From Lacustribacter sp964460315 (GTDB lineage Bacteria; Pseudomonadota; Gammaproteobacteria; Burkholderiales; Burkholderiaceae_A), in contig CAYWPQ010000004.1 of the NCBI GenBank assembly GCA_964460315.1, positions 1 through 64,000 of the forward strand: 64,000 nt of DNA, written 5' to 3'. Both the position numbers and the translations under genes were made by a program. Below the pieces are notes generated by a model. That model made no database searches, had not been told where the DNA came from, and saw only the letters and a program-made list of their open reading frames with translations. How positions within the stretch are numbered: the stretch's first letter is position 1; each line of letters opens with the position of its first letter. Positions 8,822-17,682 of this stretch are shown one piece after another.

Positions 8822-9283
8822 ATGGTTAACCTTCCCTTCAAAGAGCTTGCCACCGCACTCACCCAGAGTTCCGACTGGGCCAGTCTTCAACGCGCCTGGG
8901 ATGAAACCGAGGGTCTCACCCGGGCCCTTTCTGAAAGGCTTCCAGAAGGCCTGATGGCTCAGGTGGTTCAGGTGCGCCGAGGCGACCCCGCCAGAGGGGT
9001 TCGAGGCTCCCAGCTGACGGTCGTGACCTCGACTTCAGCGGCTGCGGCCAAGTTAAGAATGGCGCTGGCGGACTGGCTGCCAGAGCTAAAAGCCAAAGGG
9101 TGGGGCATTTCCGAAATTAAGGTGACGCCCAAGCGGGTCCAAGATATCCCCACCCCGGTGCCCGTGGTGCCGAATCGAGACCCGATTCCGGCCAGCGCAA
9201 AGCAAGCCCTTCAAGCCATGGCCCATGACACCCCCGAGGGGCCTTTAAAAAAGGCGCTTCAGCGGATTGCGCGGAAACCTTAA
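8822..9283 (+). CDS. dciA: DciA-like protein (DUF721)
   Basis: A 153-aa protein matching the DUF721 family in size, position and the LTVVTSTSAAAAKLRMALADWL segment region near residues 65-85, which corresponds to the conserved nucleic-acid-binding fold. DciA is known as the ancestral loader or operator of the replicative helicase DnaB in bacteria lacking DnaC. The C-terminal third is proline-rich and probably flexible. It has a good ribosome site (GAGGGG) just before ATG 8822. It sits between divergent secA and convergent lpxC, the usual betaproteobacterial position, and overlaps the lpxC end by 4 nt. Similarity is modest, so the family call rests partly on context. Confidence 0.75.
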   Translation: MVNLPFKELATALTQSSDWASLQRAWDETEGLTRALSERLPEGLMAQVVQVRRGDPARGVRGSQLTVVTSTSAAAAKLRMALADWLPELKAKGWGISEIKVTPKRVQDIPTPVPVVPNRDPIPASAKQALQAMAHDTPEGPLKKALQRIARKP

Positions 9284-10191
9284 GCCCAGCTCCATTGGCG
9301 AGCCCAGGCAACGGGGGCGTGTTGCAGGTCTTCAAAGGTGGTTTCACGCCAGGCATCTGGCGTTTGAATCAATTCCCGCAGCAGCAGGTTGTTGAGCGCA
9401 TGCCCTGACTTAAAGGCTGTGTAACTGGCCATCAGCGGATTGCCCAGAAGGTAAAGATCGCCAATGGCGTCCAGCGCTTTGTGCATCGCGAATTCGTCAG
9501 GCTGACGCAGGGCGCCTGTGTTCAGCACGCGAACCTCGTCCATCACAATGGCATTGTCCAGACTTCCTCCAAGCGCAAGGCCCTTGGATCGGAGCATGTC
9601 GACATCGCTGACAAAGCCAAAGGTTCGGCATCGAGCAATATCATCGACAAATGAGGTGTTTGCAAAATCAATCAGCACCTGCTGGCCCGTGGTGTCAACA
9701 GCCGGGTGATTGAAGTCGATCGTGAACTCAAGTCGAAAGCCGAAAAATGGATCTAGCCTTGCCCACTTTTCACCGTCGCGAACTTCCACCGGCTCGATGA
9801 CCTCGATGAATCGCTTGGGTGCCGCCTGCTCCTCCACGCCCGCCGAACGGAGCAGATACACAAAGGTGGCCGCGCTGCCGTCCATGATGGGGATCTCGGC
9901 GGCGTCAACCTCGATCACAGCGTTGTCGATGCCCAAGCCCGATAGCGCCGACATGAGATGTTCCACCGTGGCCACCTTGAGCTCACCATCCGAGATGGTG
10001 GAAGCCATGCGGGTGTCCCCCACCGCGCCTGCGCGCGAGCGGATTTCACGCGGCGGGGTGACATCGACCCGACGAAAGACAATGCCGTGATCAGCCGGGG
10101 CCGGGCGCAGACAAAGGCTGACCGGCACCCCACTGTGCAGGCCAATGCCTTTGGCGCTTACTGCCTGCCCGAGTGTTCGCTGCCGAAGCAT
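9280..10191 (-). CDS. lpxC: UDP-3-O-acyl-N-acetylglucosamine deacetylase
   Basis: Zinc enzyme for the committed step of lipid A synthesis, removing acetate from UDP-3-O-acyl-GlcNAc in the cytoplasm. Zinc ligands are visible: H78 in TVEHLMSAL, and H237 and D241 in MHKALDAIGD. The catalytic histidine is in the FKSGHALNNLL segment near residue 264. The MDGSA motif near 103-107 is also present. The length of 303 aa equals the family norm. The gene begins 33 nt after the peroxiredoxin gene and ends overlapping dciA tail to tail by 4 nt. Its presence confirms a Gram-negative, LPS-bearing cell. Confidence 0.97.
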   Translation of the reverse strand: MLRQRTLGQAVSAKGIGLHSGVPVSLCLRPAPADHGIVFRRVDVTPPREIRSRAGAVGDTRMASTISDGELKVATVEHLMSALSGLGIDNAVIEVDAAEIPIMDGSAATFVYLLRSAGVEEQAAPKRFIEVIEPVEVRDGEKWARLDPFFGFRLEFTIDFNHPAVDTTGQQVLIDFANTSFVDDIARCRTFGFVSDVDMLRSKGLALGGSLDNAIVMDEVRVLNTGALRQPDEFAMHKALDAIGDLYLLGNPLMASYTAFKSGHALNNLLLRELIQTPDAWRETTFEDLQHAPVAWARQWSWA

Positions 10192-10224
10192 GGCAAGAGA
10201 TCAATCAAACGAACGTGCGAGAAA

Positions 10225-10728
10225 TTACAACGAAGCCAGCACGGCCTCGGCGCTGCTCACCTCGAACTTGCCCGGGGCCTCGACGGCCAGGCTTTTCACA
10301 ATACCGTTGTCAACCACCATGGCGTAACGATTCGAGCGTGTGCCCATGCCGCGCGCGGCAAGGTCAAGGGTGAGGTCAACCGCCTTGGAAAACTCAGCGT
10401 TGCCGTCGCCCATCATGCGAACCTTGCCTTTGGCGCCGAGCTCGCGCCCCCAAGAACCCATCACAAAGGCGTCATTCACACTGACACACCAGACCTCGTC
10501 AACACCCTTGGCCTTGAGCTTGTCAAAGTGCTCCACAAAACCGGGAACGTGTTTGGCTGAACAGGTGGGTGTGTAGGCGCCGGGAAGGCCAAAAATGACA
10601 ACCTTCTTGCCTTTGATCAGATCAGAAACCTGAAACGCGTTGGGGCCAATGGCGCAGCCACCCGTTTCTTCATCAAAGAATTCATAGAGGGTGGCGTTGG
10701 GAAGGGCTTGGCCGATTTGAATTGGCAT
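10225..10728 (-). CDS. Peroxiredoxin (Prx5-like)
   Basis: A thiol peroxidase of the Prx5-like type that reduces hydrogen peroxide and alkyl hydroperoxides in the cytoplasm. The peroxidatic cysteine is C56 in LPGAYTPTCSAKHVPGF; a further cysteine (C25) lies in the N-terminal segment. Glutathione/glutaredoxin-dependent members of this family share this motif. The ATG at 10728 is preceded by a strong AAGGAG ribosome site, which decides the start; an upstream open frame running through the ftsZ terminator is not coding. Length 167 aa. It sits between ftsZ and lpxC, as in many Burkholderiales, but a terminator separates it from ftsZ, so it probably has its own promoter. Confidence 0.93.
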   Translation of the reverse strand: MPIQIGQALPNATLYEFFDEETGGCAIGPNAFQVSDLIKGKKVVIFGLPGAYTPTCSAKHVPGFVEHFDKLKAKGVDEVWCVSVNDAFVMGSWGRELGAKGKVRMMGDGNAEFSKAVDLTLDLAARGMGTRSNRYAMVVDNGIVKSLAVEAPGKFEVSSAEAVLASL

Positions 10729-10768
10729 TTGAATCTCCTTTAGGCAAAGGGGAAGACTATGCCAAAAA

Positions 10769-10795
10769 GAAAGGCCCGGGGGCATCGGGCCTTTC
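10769..10795 (-). terminator. Rho-independent terminator downstream of ftsZ
   Basis: A perfect 10-bp stem (GAAAGGCCCG paired with CGGGCCTTTC) around a 7-nt loop. Read on the minus strand it is followed by a T-rich stretch (CTTTTTGG). It lies 33 nt beyond the ftsZ stop and marks the end of the dcw transcription unit ahead of the peroxiredoxin gene. Confidence 0.85.
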
Positions 10796-10828
10796 CATAG
10801 GGTGGGAAACTTTTCTACCAGGCCGTGA

Positions 10829-12088
10829 TCAGTCGGCCTGTCTACGCAAAAAGGCAGGAATATCAAGACGATCGGCGCCACTCTCGATGAGCGCCTCCAC
10901 ACGGGCTGCGGCCTGACTGCGTGGGTCACGCCACACGGCGGGCTGGTCGTATTTGCCGTAATCCTGCACAGGCGCCGCAAGTGGCGACGACGGCGTTCCC
11001 GTCATCGCGCCCATGGCACCGACAGCGGCCTGGTCATAGGGGAATCCGCCAAAGTTGTCGGTACCGGTTTTTTGGCCAAACATGGGGTTCGCGGTCATCG
11101 CGTTATGAACCAGTGTCGGGCCAGCCGCTTTGCTGCGGTCACGGCCGAGACCTGTGGCCACCACGGTCACCCGTAGCGAGTCGCCAAGACTTTCATCGTA
11201 GACCGTGCCCAGAATAATGGTGGCGTCTTCGGCGGCGAAGGCTCGAATGGTTTCCATGGCCACGCGGGTCTCGCGAAGCTTCAGGTCACGCCCTGCAGTG
11301 ATGTTGACCAAAATACCTCGAGCGCCCGAGAGATCGACGCCTTCCAGCAGCGGACTCTGAACCGCATTTTCTGCAGCAACACGTGCGCGGTCATCGCCTG
11401 AGGCCATGGCGGTACCCATCATGGCCTTGCCCTGCTCACCCATCACGGTCTTGACGTCTTCGAAGTCAACGTTGACCAGGCCTTCGATATTGATGATTTC
11501 CGCAATTCCAGCCACAGCGTTATTCAACACACCGTCAGCGGCAGCAAAGGCTTCGATCTGAGTGATGTCCTCGCCCAACACCTCTTCAAGCTTTTCATTC
11601 AACACAATAATCAGTGAATCAACACGAGCTTCGAGCTCGGACAGCCCATGGTCAGCGGCTTTCTCGCGTCGTGAACCCTCGAAACTAAAAGGTTTGGTCA
11701 CCACCGCCACGGTCAGCGCACCAAGCTCCTTGGCGATCTCCGCCACCACGGGTGCTGCGCCTGTTCCCGTGCCGCCGCCCATGCCTGCCGTGATGAACAC
11801 CATGTGGGCGCCACGCAAGGCGTCCGTGATTCGAGCCCGGTCAAGCTCGGCGGCTGCGCGACCAGCCTCGGGCTTTGCGCCAGCGCCAAGGCCGGTGCCG
11901 CCAATCTGCAAGGTGCTGTCGGCCTTGGATTTTGCAAGCGCCTGAGCGTCCGTATTGATGCAGAGAAATTCCACCCCCTGCACGCCGCGGTCCACCATGT
12001 GGTTGACCGCATTGCCGCCCGCACCGCCCACGCCCACCACCTTGATGACGGTGCCCTGTGTCTCGGTCTCAAACATTTCGAAAGTCAT
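10829..12088 (-). CDS. ftsZ: Cell division GTPase FtsZ
   Basis: Tubulin homologue that polymerises into the Z-ring and directs septum placement. The N-terminal GTPase domain carries VVGVGGAGGNAVNHMV and the tubulin signature GGGTGTGAAPVVAE. A variable linker follows, and the protein ends in the conserved tail DRLDIPAFLRRQAD that binds FtsA and other partners. The length is 419 aa. ATG 12088 is preceded by AGGAGA at good spacing, which decides the start over an upstream in-frame candidate. It follows ftsA by 20 nt and is the last gene of the dcw cluster before the terminator at 10769-10795. Confidence 0.98.
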   Translation of the reverse strand: MTFEMFETETQGTVIKVVGVGGAGGNAVNHMVDRGVQGVEFLCINTDAQALAKSKADSTLQIGGTGLGAGAKPEAGRAAAELDRARITDALRGAHMVFITAGMGGGTGTGAAPVVAEIAKELGALTVAVVTKPFSFEGSRREKAADHGLSELEARVDSLIIVLNEKLEEVLGEDITQIEAFAAADGVLNNAVAGIAEIINIEGLVNVDFEDVKTVMGEQGKAMMGTAMASGDDRARVAAENAVQSPLLEGVDLSGARGILVNITAGRDLKLRETRVAMETIRAFAAEDATIILGTVYDESLGDSLRVTVVATGLGRDRSKAAGPTLVHNAMTANPMFGQKTGTDNFGGFPYDQAAVGAMGAMTGTPSSPLAAPVQDYGKYDQPAVWRDPRSQAAARVEALIESGADRLDIPAFLRRQAD

Positions 12089-12108
12089 AAGATTCTCCTG
12101 ATCAGAAT

Positions 12109-13341
12109 TTAAAAGTTCCCTACAAACCACGCCTTCATCCGCGAAAGGGTGTCCTTGAACGAACCACTGCTTTGGACATCCTTACGGCCCCGGATCCATT
12201 GAGTTCGCGCTTCTTCAAGAAGGCCCATGGCCGTCGAGAAACGCGGATTGCTGATGACGTCTGAGAGGTTGCCCCGATAACCGGGAGTTCCCACACGCAC
12301 CTGCTTTAAAAATACGTCTTCACCAAGCTCCACCATGCCGGGAAGCATGGCGCTGCCGCCGGTCAGCACGATGCCCGACGACAAAAGCTCTTCGTAGCCC
12401 GACTCGCGAATCACCTGATGCACGAGTGAAAAAAGCTCTTCCACTCGGGGCTCAATCACCGCGGCCAGTGCCTGCCGTGAAAGCGTTCGCGGTGCACGGT
12501 CGCCAAGTCCTGGAACTTCGAAAATTGCCTGAGGGTCGGCCAGTGCCTGCTTGGCCACGCCCTGGCGGATCTTGATCGCTTCCGCCTCTTCGGTGGGCGT
12601 ACGCAGCGCCATGGCAATGTCATTGGTGATCTGATCGCCGGCAATGGGAATCACCGCTGTGTGACGAATGGCACCCCCCGAGAAAATCGCAATGTCGGTG
12701 GTGCCGCCGCCGATATCCACAAGGGCCACACCCAATTCTTTCTCGTCTTTGGTCAAGACGGCGTGGCTCGATGCCAGAGGCTGCAAGATGAGTTCATTGA
12801 CTTCAAGGCCACAGCGTCGAATGCATTTCACAATGTTCTGTGCGGCACTGACCGAGCCCGTCACGATGTGCACTCGAACCTCGAGTCGAACACCGGTCAT
12901 GCCCAGAGGTTCGCGAACATCATCTTGTCCATCAATCATGAATTCTTGAGGCAGCACATGAAGCACCTGCTGATCCGAAGGCACGCTCACCGCGGTTGCC
13001 GTTTCGATCACCCGCTCCACATCACTCTGCGAGACCTCTTTGTCTTTAATGGCCACCATGCCGGTGGAGTTAAAGCTGCGAATATGGCTTCCAGCAATTC
13101 CGGTCCAGACGGCGCCGATCTTGCAGTCAGCCATTAGCTCGGCGTCTTCCAGCGACTTTTGAATCGACTGGACGGTGGTATCGATGTTGACCACCACGCC
13201 TTTTTTGAGTCCCTCGCAATCGGCCTGCCCCAGACCGATCACCTCCATTCGGCCATCTTCAAGAACCTCGGCCACCACCGTAACAATCTTCGATGTGCCG
13301 ATATCAAGACCAACAATTAAGTTTTTAGGTTCGCGCGTCAT
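12109..13341 (-). CDS. ftsA: Cell division protein FtsA
   Basis: Actin-like ATPase that tethers FtsZ to the membrane and helps activate septal synthesis. The actin-fold phosphate loops are visible: VGLDIGTSKIVTVVAEV at the N-terminus, VDIGGGTTDIAIF mid-protein and GIVLTGGSAMLPG later. The C-terminal amphipathic membrane helix corresponds to LSRMKAWFVGNF. The length is 410 aa. The ATG at 13341 has a strong GGAGGA ribosome site; an upstream ATG at 13392 would overlap ftsQ by 17 nt and lacks such a site. Position between ftsQ and ftsZ is canonical. Confidence 0.97.
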   Translation of the reverse strand: MTREPKNLIVGLDIGTSKIVTVVAEVLEDGRMEVIGLGQADCEGLKKGVVVNIDTTVQSIQKSLEDAELMADCKIGAVWTGIAGSHIRSFNSTGMVAIKDKEVSQSDVERVIETATAVSVPSDQQVLHVLPQEFMIDGQDDVREPLGMTGVRLEVRVHIVTGSVSAAQNIVKCIRRCGLEVNELILQPLASSHAVLTKDEKELGVALVDIGGGTTDIAIFSGGAIRHTAVIPIAGDQITNDIAMALRTPTEEAEAIKIRQGVAKQALADPQAIFEVPGLGDRAPRTLSRQALAAVIEPRVEELFSLVHQVIRESGYEELLSSGIVLTGGSAMLPGMVELGEDVFLKQVRVGTPGYRGNLSDVISNPRFSTAMGLLEEARTQWIRGRKDVQSSGSFKDTLSRMKAWFVGNF

Positions 13342-13375
13342 TGACGCTCCTCCGCGTGATCGCAAAGAAAGTGGG

Positions 13376-14188
13376 TCATAGAGAAACTCCAATACAAAGT
13401 GGTGGCGAGCTTGGCGCCATCGATGCCAGCGGCGCGGGCTCAGCGATAAAGGAATAGCCCGTGGCGTAACGAAGGTCCGCCTTCATCAACCGGCCGGTTC
13501 GTTCGGACAGCCAGGGCTGGGTTTTGACAAACATCTTCACTCGCTCTTCAAGCGAAGCCGCAAGACTGTCCCGGCCAAGTTCAAGGCTTAGGCCGCCTTG
13601 CATCAATACACTCCATGCGTATTGGTCAGAAAGCGTGATGGACACGAGATCACGCTGCAGAGGTGCAAGCCATTCATGAAGCTCTCGGGTTCGACGCAAA
13701 ACAAAAGTTTCAGTACCCGCAGGGCCTCTCATCGACACGAGTCGACAGAGACGGCTGTCATGGTCCTCAGGCGAGGCCACAAAGACATCGCCAAGATGAT
13801 TCACGAGTCGGTCGGGCGACCAGGTGGCAACGGCTCGTTGCTCTTCAATTCGAACCAACAATCGATTCGGCCATATCCGACGAACCGAGACTTCACGCAC
13901 CCAGGGAATGGCCTGTAAGGCCTGATGCATGGGCTGAAGATCAGCGGTCAGCATCGTCCCTTCGAGATGCTCAAAAATGGCTGCCTGAACCTGCGCCTTG
14001 GAGACATGGCTGAGATCTTGATCGACCGCATCCACCAAGACCTTTTGCACAGCAAAGGCCGGGCGATTGGCCATCCAGACGGCGAGCAACGAAACCAACG
14101 CCAGGCTTGATAACCAGATGAGAAGTGCGGCAAGCTGATTCAGCCGATCGGCGGAATGCCAGAGATGACGAATCGGTTGGCTGGTCAT
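13376..14188 (-). CDS. ftsQ: Cell division protein FtsQ
   Basis: Bitopic membrane protein linking early and late divisome components through FtsB/FtsL. One membrane segment lies near residues 18-40 (LAALLIWLSSLALVSLLAV). A POTRA domain follows, with the conserved IPWVREVSVRRIWPNRLLV block near residues 93-111, then the beta domain. The length of 270 aa is usual. It overlaps ddl by 4 nt at its start and ends 34 nt before the chosen ftsA start. The last 20 or so residues are Pro/Ser-rich and variable. Confidence 0.95.
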   Translation of the reverse strand: MTSQPIRHLWHSADRLNQLAALLIWLSSLALVSLLAVWMANRPAFAVQKVLVDAVDQDLSHVSKAQVQAAIFEHLEGTMLTADLQPMHQALQAIPWVREVSVRRIWPNRLLVRIEEQRAVATWSPDRLVNHLGDVFVASPEDHDSRLCRLVSMRGPAGTETFVLRRTRELHEWLAPLQRDLVSITLSDQYAWSVLMQGGLSLELGRDSLAASLEERVKMFVKTQPWLSERTGRLMKADLRYATGYSFIAEPAPLASMAPSSPPLCIGVSL

Positions 14189-15159
14189 CGCACGCCACCC
14201 GAAGTGATCTTGAGCGAGGCCGAGGCGGTAATCTGCAACACCAGCTGCTCGTACGAGAGCCCGGCCTCTCGGGCGGCCATGGGCACCAGGGAATGATCCG
14301 TCATGCCGGGAGAGGTATTGATTTCCAGCAATGTGGGTGAATCTTTTTCATTCCACATCAGATCCACACGTGCCCATCCGCTGCACTCCAGGCTTTCAAA
14401 GGCTTTCACCGAGAGGCTGCGCATCAAGGTTTCGATGTCCGCCGGAATGTCGGCAGGGCAGGCGTAGCGCGTGGCATTGCCGAAGTATTTGTTTTGATAG
14501 TCGTACTGACCTTCGGGGGCTTCGATTTCGATCACGGGAAGCGCCTGCACCTCGCCTTGAACATCTTGCAAAAGCGCACAGGTGAATTCACGTCCCGAAA
14601 CAAAGGATTCAGCAATCACCTGATGATCAAGTCGATGGGCAAGATCAAAAGCCGCCTGAAGCTGATCGATCTTGGTGACCTTAGTAAACCCCAGAGATGA
14701 ACCCTCGGACACTGGCTTCACAGCCATGGGCAGTCCCACCTGACGAATCACCTCATGCCGGTCGAACCCTGGCTGAAGCATCATGAAGGCCGGCGTGGGC
14801 AGATTCAGCGTGGACCAGATGCGCTTGGTCATGACTTTGTTCATGGCCACACTGCTGGCCATCACACCGCTTCCGGTGTAAGGAATTTTCAAAAGCTCCA
14901 GCGCCCCCTGAACCGTGCCGTCTTCACCATAGCGGCCGTGCAGGGCAATCATGACGCGGTCCACACCTTCGGCCACAAGAGCGTCCAGCGGTCGTTCCGA
15001 GGGGTCAAAGGCCAAGGCATTCACGCCCGAACGCTTTAGGGCATCCAGCACTCCAGCACCCGATCGAAGCGAGATCTCGCGCTCGGCAGATTCGCCGCCC
15101 ATCAGCACCGCCACACGGCCCAACGCCTGGGGGTTCACGGATGCAATCACGTTAACCAT
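14185..15159 (-). CDS. ddl: D-alanine--D-alanine ligase
   Basis: ATP-grasp enzyme joining two D-alanines for the peptidoglycan pentapeptide. Landmarks are VAVLMGGESAEREISLRSG at the N-terminus, HGRYGEDGTVQGALELL, VKPVSEGSSLGFTKV in the ATP-grasp core, and the metal-binding LLEINTSPGMTDHSLVP near the C-terminus. The length is 324 aa from ATG 15159, which overlaps the murC stop by 8 nt and follows a GGGGGCG ribosome site. An ATG at 15186 would add nine residues and cannot be excluded. It overlaps ftsQ by 4 nt, consistent with coupled translation. Confidence 0.96.
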   Translation of the reverse strand: MVNVIASVNPQALGRVAVLMGGESAEREISLRSGAGVLDALKRSGVNALAFDPSERPLDALVAEGVDRVMIALHGRYGEDGTVQGALELLKIPYTGSGVMASSVAMNKVMTKRIWSTLNLPTPAFMMLQPGFDRHEVIRQVGLPMAVKPVSEGSSLGFTKVTKIDQLQAAFDLAHRLDHQVIAESFVSGREFTCALLQDVQGEVQALPVIEIEAPEGQYDYQNKYFGNATRYACPADIPADIETLMRSLSVKAFESLECSGWARVDLMWNEKDSPTLLEINTSPGMTDHSLVPMAAREAGLSYEQLVLQITASASLKITSGGVR

Positions 15160-16564
15160 TCGCGCCCCCAGTTTGCGATGATTCATCAGCCTTCAGTGCG
15201 GCAGGTACGCCACCAATCGAACCAGCGCCCATAGAAAGCACCACGTCACCATCACGTGCCACCGCTCGAATCTGACGCGGCATTTCGGCGATGGATTCGA
15301 CATAGACGGGCTCGACCCGACCGGCCACGCGAATGGCACGGGCGAGCGCTTTGCTGTCGGCGGCTGCAATGGGTGCTTCGCCTGCCGGATAGACCTCGGC
15401 CAGAAGCAGCTGATCCGCCTCGCCCAAAACACTGACAAAATCTTCGAAGAGGTCTCGGGTTCGACTGAAACGATGGGGCTGAAAAGCCAGTGTGATGCGC
15501 TTACCTGGGAAGGCCCCACGAGCGGCCGCAATGGTGGCGCGAATTTCGGCTGGATGATGACCGTAATCATCGATCAGCATGAACTGCCCGCCATGATCCG
15601 AAGCAAAATGGCCACAAGGCTGGAACCGACGACCCACGCCTTTGAATTCCTTGAGTGCATCCATGATGGCGCGGTCTTCGACACCCAGCTCGGTGGCTAC
15701 AGCAATCGCGGCCAAGGCATTTTGAACATTGTGTCGACCTGGCAGGCTCAGCTCCACCGCAAGGGGCTTCTCGCCTTCTCGCATCACGGTGAACCGCATG
15801 CTTCCTGCATGATCCACCACATCCACCGCACGCACCTGGGCGTCTTCCGAAAAGCCGTAACTCACCACCGCTTTCGATACAAAAGGAATGATCTCGCGCA
15901 CATGGGGGTCATCCACGCAGACCACGGCAGTGCCGTAAAAAGGGAGCTTCTGGGTAAAGGCGATGAAGGCCTGTTTAAGCTTGGCGAAATCATGGTCATA
16001 GGTTTCCATGTGGTCTTCGTCAATATTGGTGATCACCGCCATCATCGGAAGCAGATTCAGAAACGAACCATCGGATTCGTCGGCCTCCGCCACGATGTAT
16101 TCACCAAGACCCAGCCTGGCGTTGGCCCCGGCACTGTTGAGTCGTCCGCCAATCACAAAGGTTGGGTCCAGGCCAGCCTGCCCAAGAATGCTCGCAACAA
16201 GGCTTGTGGTGGTGGTCTTACCGTGGGTGCCCGCAATGGCGATACCTTGCTTCAGTCGCATTAATTCGCCGAGCATCAGTGCCCTGGGAACCACCGGAAT
16301 ACGCCGGCTGCGCGCGGCAAGCACCTCGGGGTTGTCGCTCTTGACTGCGCTCGAGATCACCACGGCATGCGCCTGCCCAAGATGTTCGCGGGCATGGCCA
16401 ATGAAGATCTTGGCGCCCTGAGCTGCCAGACGCTGGGTGGCGGCATTGGCGGCCATGTCCGAGCCCTGCACCTGATAGCCCAGATTCAATAAAACCTCGG
16501 CAATACCCGACATACCCGAGCCGCCGATGCCCACAAAATGAATGATCTCAATTTTGTGTTTCAT
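15152..16564 (-). CDS. murC: UDP-N-acetylmuramate--L-alanine ligase
   Basis: Cytoplasmic Mur ligase adding L-alanine to UDP-MurNAc, the first amino acid of the stem peptide. The N-terminal nucleotide fold is FVGIGGSGMSGIAEVLLNLG; the ATP-binding loop AGTHGKTTTT is at residues 111-120; the DDYGHHPAEIRATI segment typical of MurC is in the C-terminal half. The length of 470 aa is normal. It overlaps murG by 4 nt and ddl by 8 nt. A MurC-DdlB fusion, as in some bacteria, is not present. Confidence 0.97.
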   Translation of the reverse strand: MKHKIEIIHFVGIGGSGMSGIAEVLLNLGYQVQGSDMAANAATQRLAAQGAKIFIGHAREHLGQAHAVVISSAVKSDNPEVLAARSRRIPVVPRALMLGELMRLKQGIAIAGTHGKTTTTSLVASILGQAGLDPTFVIGGRLNSAGANARLGLGEYIVAEADESDGSFLNLLPMMAVITNIDEDHMETYDHDFAKLKQAFIAFTQKLPFYGTAVVCVDDPHVREIIPFVSKAVVSYGFSEDAQVRAVDVVDHAGSMRFTVMREGEKPLAVELSLPGRHNVQNALAAIAVATELGVEDRAIMDALKEFKGVGRRFQPCGHFASDHGGQFMLIDDYGHHPAEIRATIAAARGAFPGKRITLAFQPHRFSRTRDLFEDFVSVLGEADQLLLAEVYPAGEAPIAAADSKALARAIRVAGRVEPVYVESIAEMPRQIRAVARDGDVVLSMGAGSIGGVPAALKADESSQTGGANG

Positions 16565-17682
16565 CGACGAGGCTCCGTGGTGATGGCATCGGCCTGGGTC
16601 AAGGCGCTGCCTGAAAGCGTCAGGGCCTGACTGGCAACAGCCTGGGCTGCGTTGGGAATCGATAGCGCCTTGGCGCGCTTGGCCACCTGCTGAAGTTCTT
16701 CTCGGCGAAGGCCTGACAAAAGATTCACCAAGGCATCACCGGCAAGCGCCGACTGAGGAATAAGCCAGGCTGCCTGCTGATCCGCGAGGTGCCTGGCATT
16801 GGCCGTTTGATGATCATCGATGGCCGAAGGCAAAGGAATAAACACGGCAGCCAACCCAGCGGCAGCAACCTCCGTCACCGTGGATGCACCCGCGCGGCAG
16901 ATGATGAGGTCTGACCATTCGTAAGCCGAGCGCATGTCGTCGATAAACGCCGAGCATTCGGCCGAAAGGCCAAGTTCAAGATATTGCGTTCTTACTCGGT
17001 CAAGATCATTGGCGCCCGTCTGATGACGAATGGAGAACGTAAGACCACGCGCTTTGGCCTGATGAAAAAGCGCAGGCAAGGCCTGATTCAATGCGGACGC
17101 ACCCAGGCTTCCACCAATCACCAGAATTCGAAGCTCGTGATTGCGGCCATCAAGACGCTCTTGCGGTGAAGGCATGGACTCAATGGCCTGGCGCACGGGG
17201 TTGCCCACCACGCGTGCACGACCTGGCGCCATTCGTGTACCCGGAAAGGTGAGCAACACCTGTTGGGCGAACTTCGCCAGCCACCGATTGGCCGTACCCA
17301 TCACTGCGTTTTGCTCATGGATACAGAGTGGAATGTTGCACCACCGTGCCATCAGGCCGACTGGAAAAGTCACGTAGCCGCCAAAACTCACCACCACCTG
17401 TGGATGGATTCGTTGAAGGATGGCGCGTGCATCACGTGCGGCACGCATCAACCTTAACGGAAGTGTGATCCAGGCCATCAGGCCCTTGCCGCGCAGGCCG
17501 CTGAACTTGAGAAGATGCAGCCCAATGCCTGCCTCTGGAACGACGCGAGCCTCAAGCCCACGATCGGTCCCAACCCAGTCAACCTGCCAGCCTGCACGCT
17601 GCAGTTCCCGGGCGACGGCAAGGCCAGGGAAAACATGGCCGCCAGTCCCCCCCGCTGCAATGAGTGCGCGTGGCATCGTCAT
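16561..17682 (-). CDS. murG: Lipid II synthase MurG
   Basis: Peripheral inner-membrane GT-B glycosyltransferase that adds GlcNAc to lipid I to make lipid II. The first glycine-rich loop is ALIAAGGTGGHVFPGLAVA, the FGGYVTFPVGLMA segment follows, the second loop is VIGGSLGASALNQALP, and the donor-site block is ICRAGASTVTEVAAAGL. The length of 373 aa is normal. ATG 17682 overlaps the ftsW stop as ATGA. It overlaps murC by 4 nt. Confidence 0.97.
   Translation of the reverse strand: MTMPRALIAAGGTGGHVFPGLAVARELQRAGWQVDWVGTDRGLEARVVPEAGIGLHLLKFSGLRGKGLMAWITLPLRLMRAARDARAILQRIHPQVVVSFGGYVTFPVGLMARWCNIPLCIHEQNAVMGTANRWLAKFAQQVLLTFPGTRMAPGRARVVGNPVRQAIESMPSPQERLDGRNHELRILVIGGSLGASALNQALPALFHQAKARGLTFSIRHQTGANDLDRVRTQYLELGLSAECSAFIDDMRSAYEWSDLIICRAGASTVTEVAAAGLAAVFIPLPSAIDDHQTANARHLADQQAAWLIPQSALAGDALVNLLSGLRREELQQVAKRAKALSIPNAAQAVASQALTLSGSALTQADAITTEPRR

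Noticed and set aside
10729..10980. An 84-residue N-terminal extension of the peroxiredoxin
   Set aside because: It would run through the ftsZ terminator and into ftsZ, while ATG 10728 has a strong ribosome site and gives the family's normal N-terminus.
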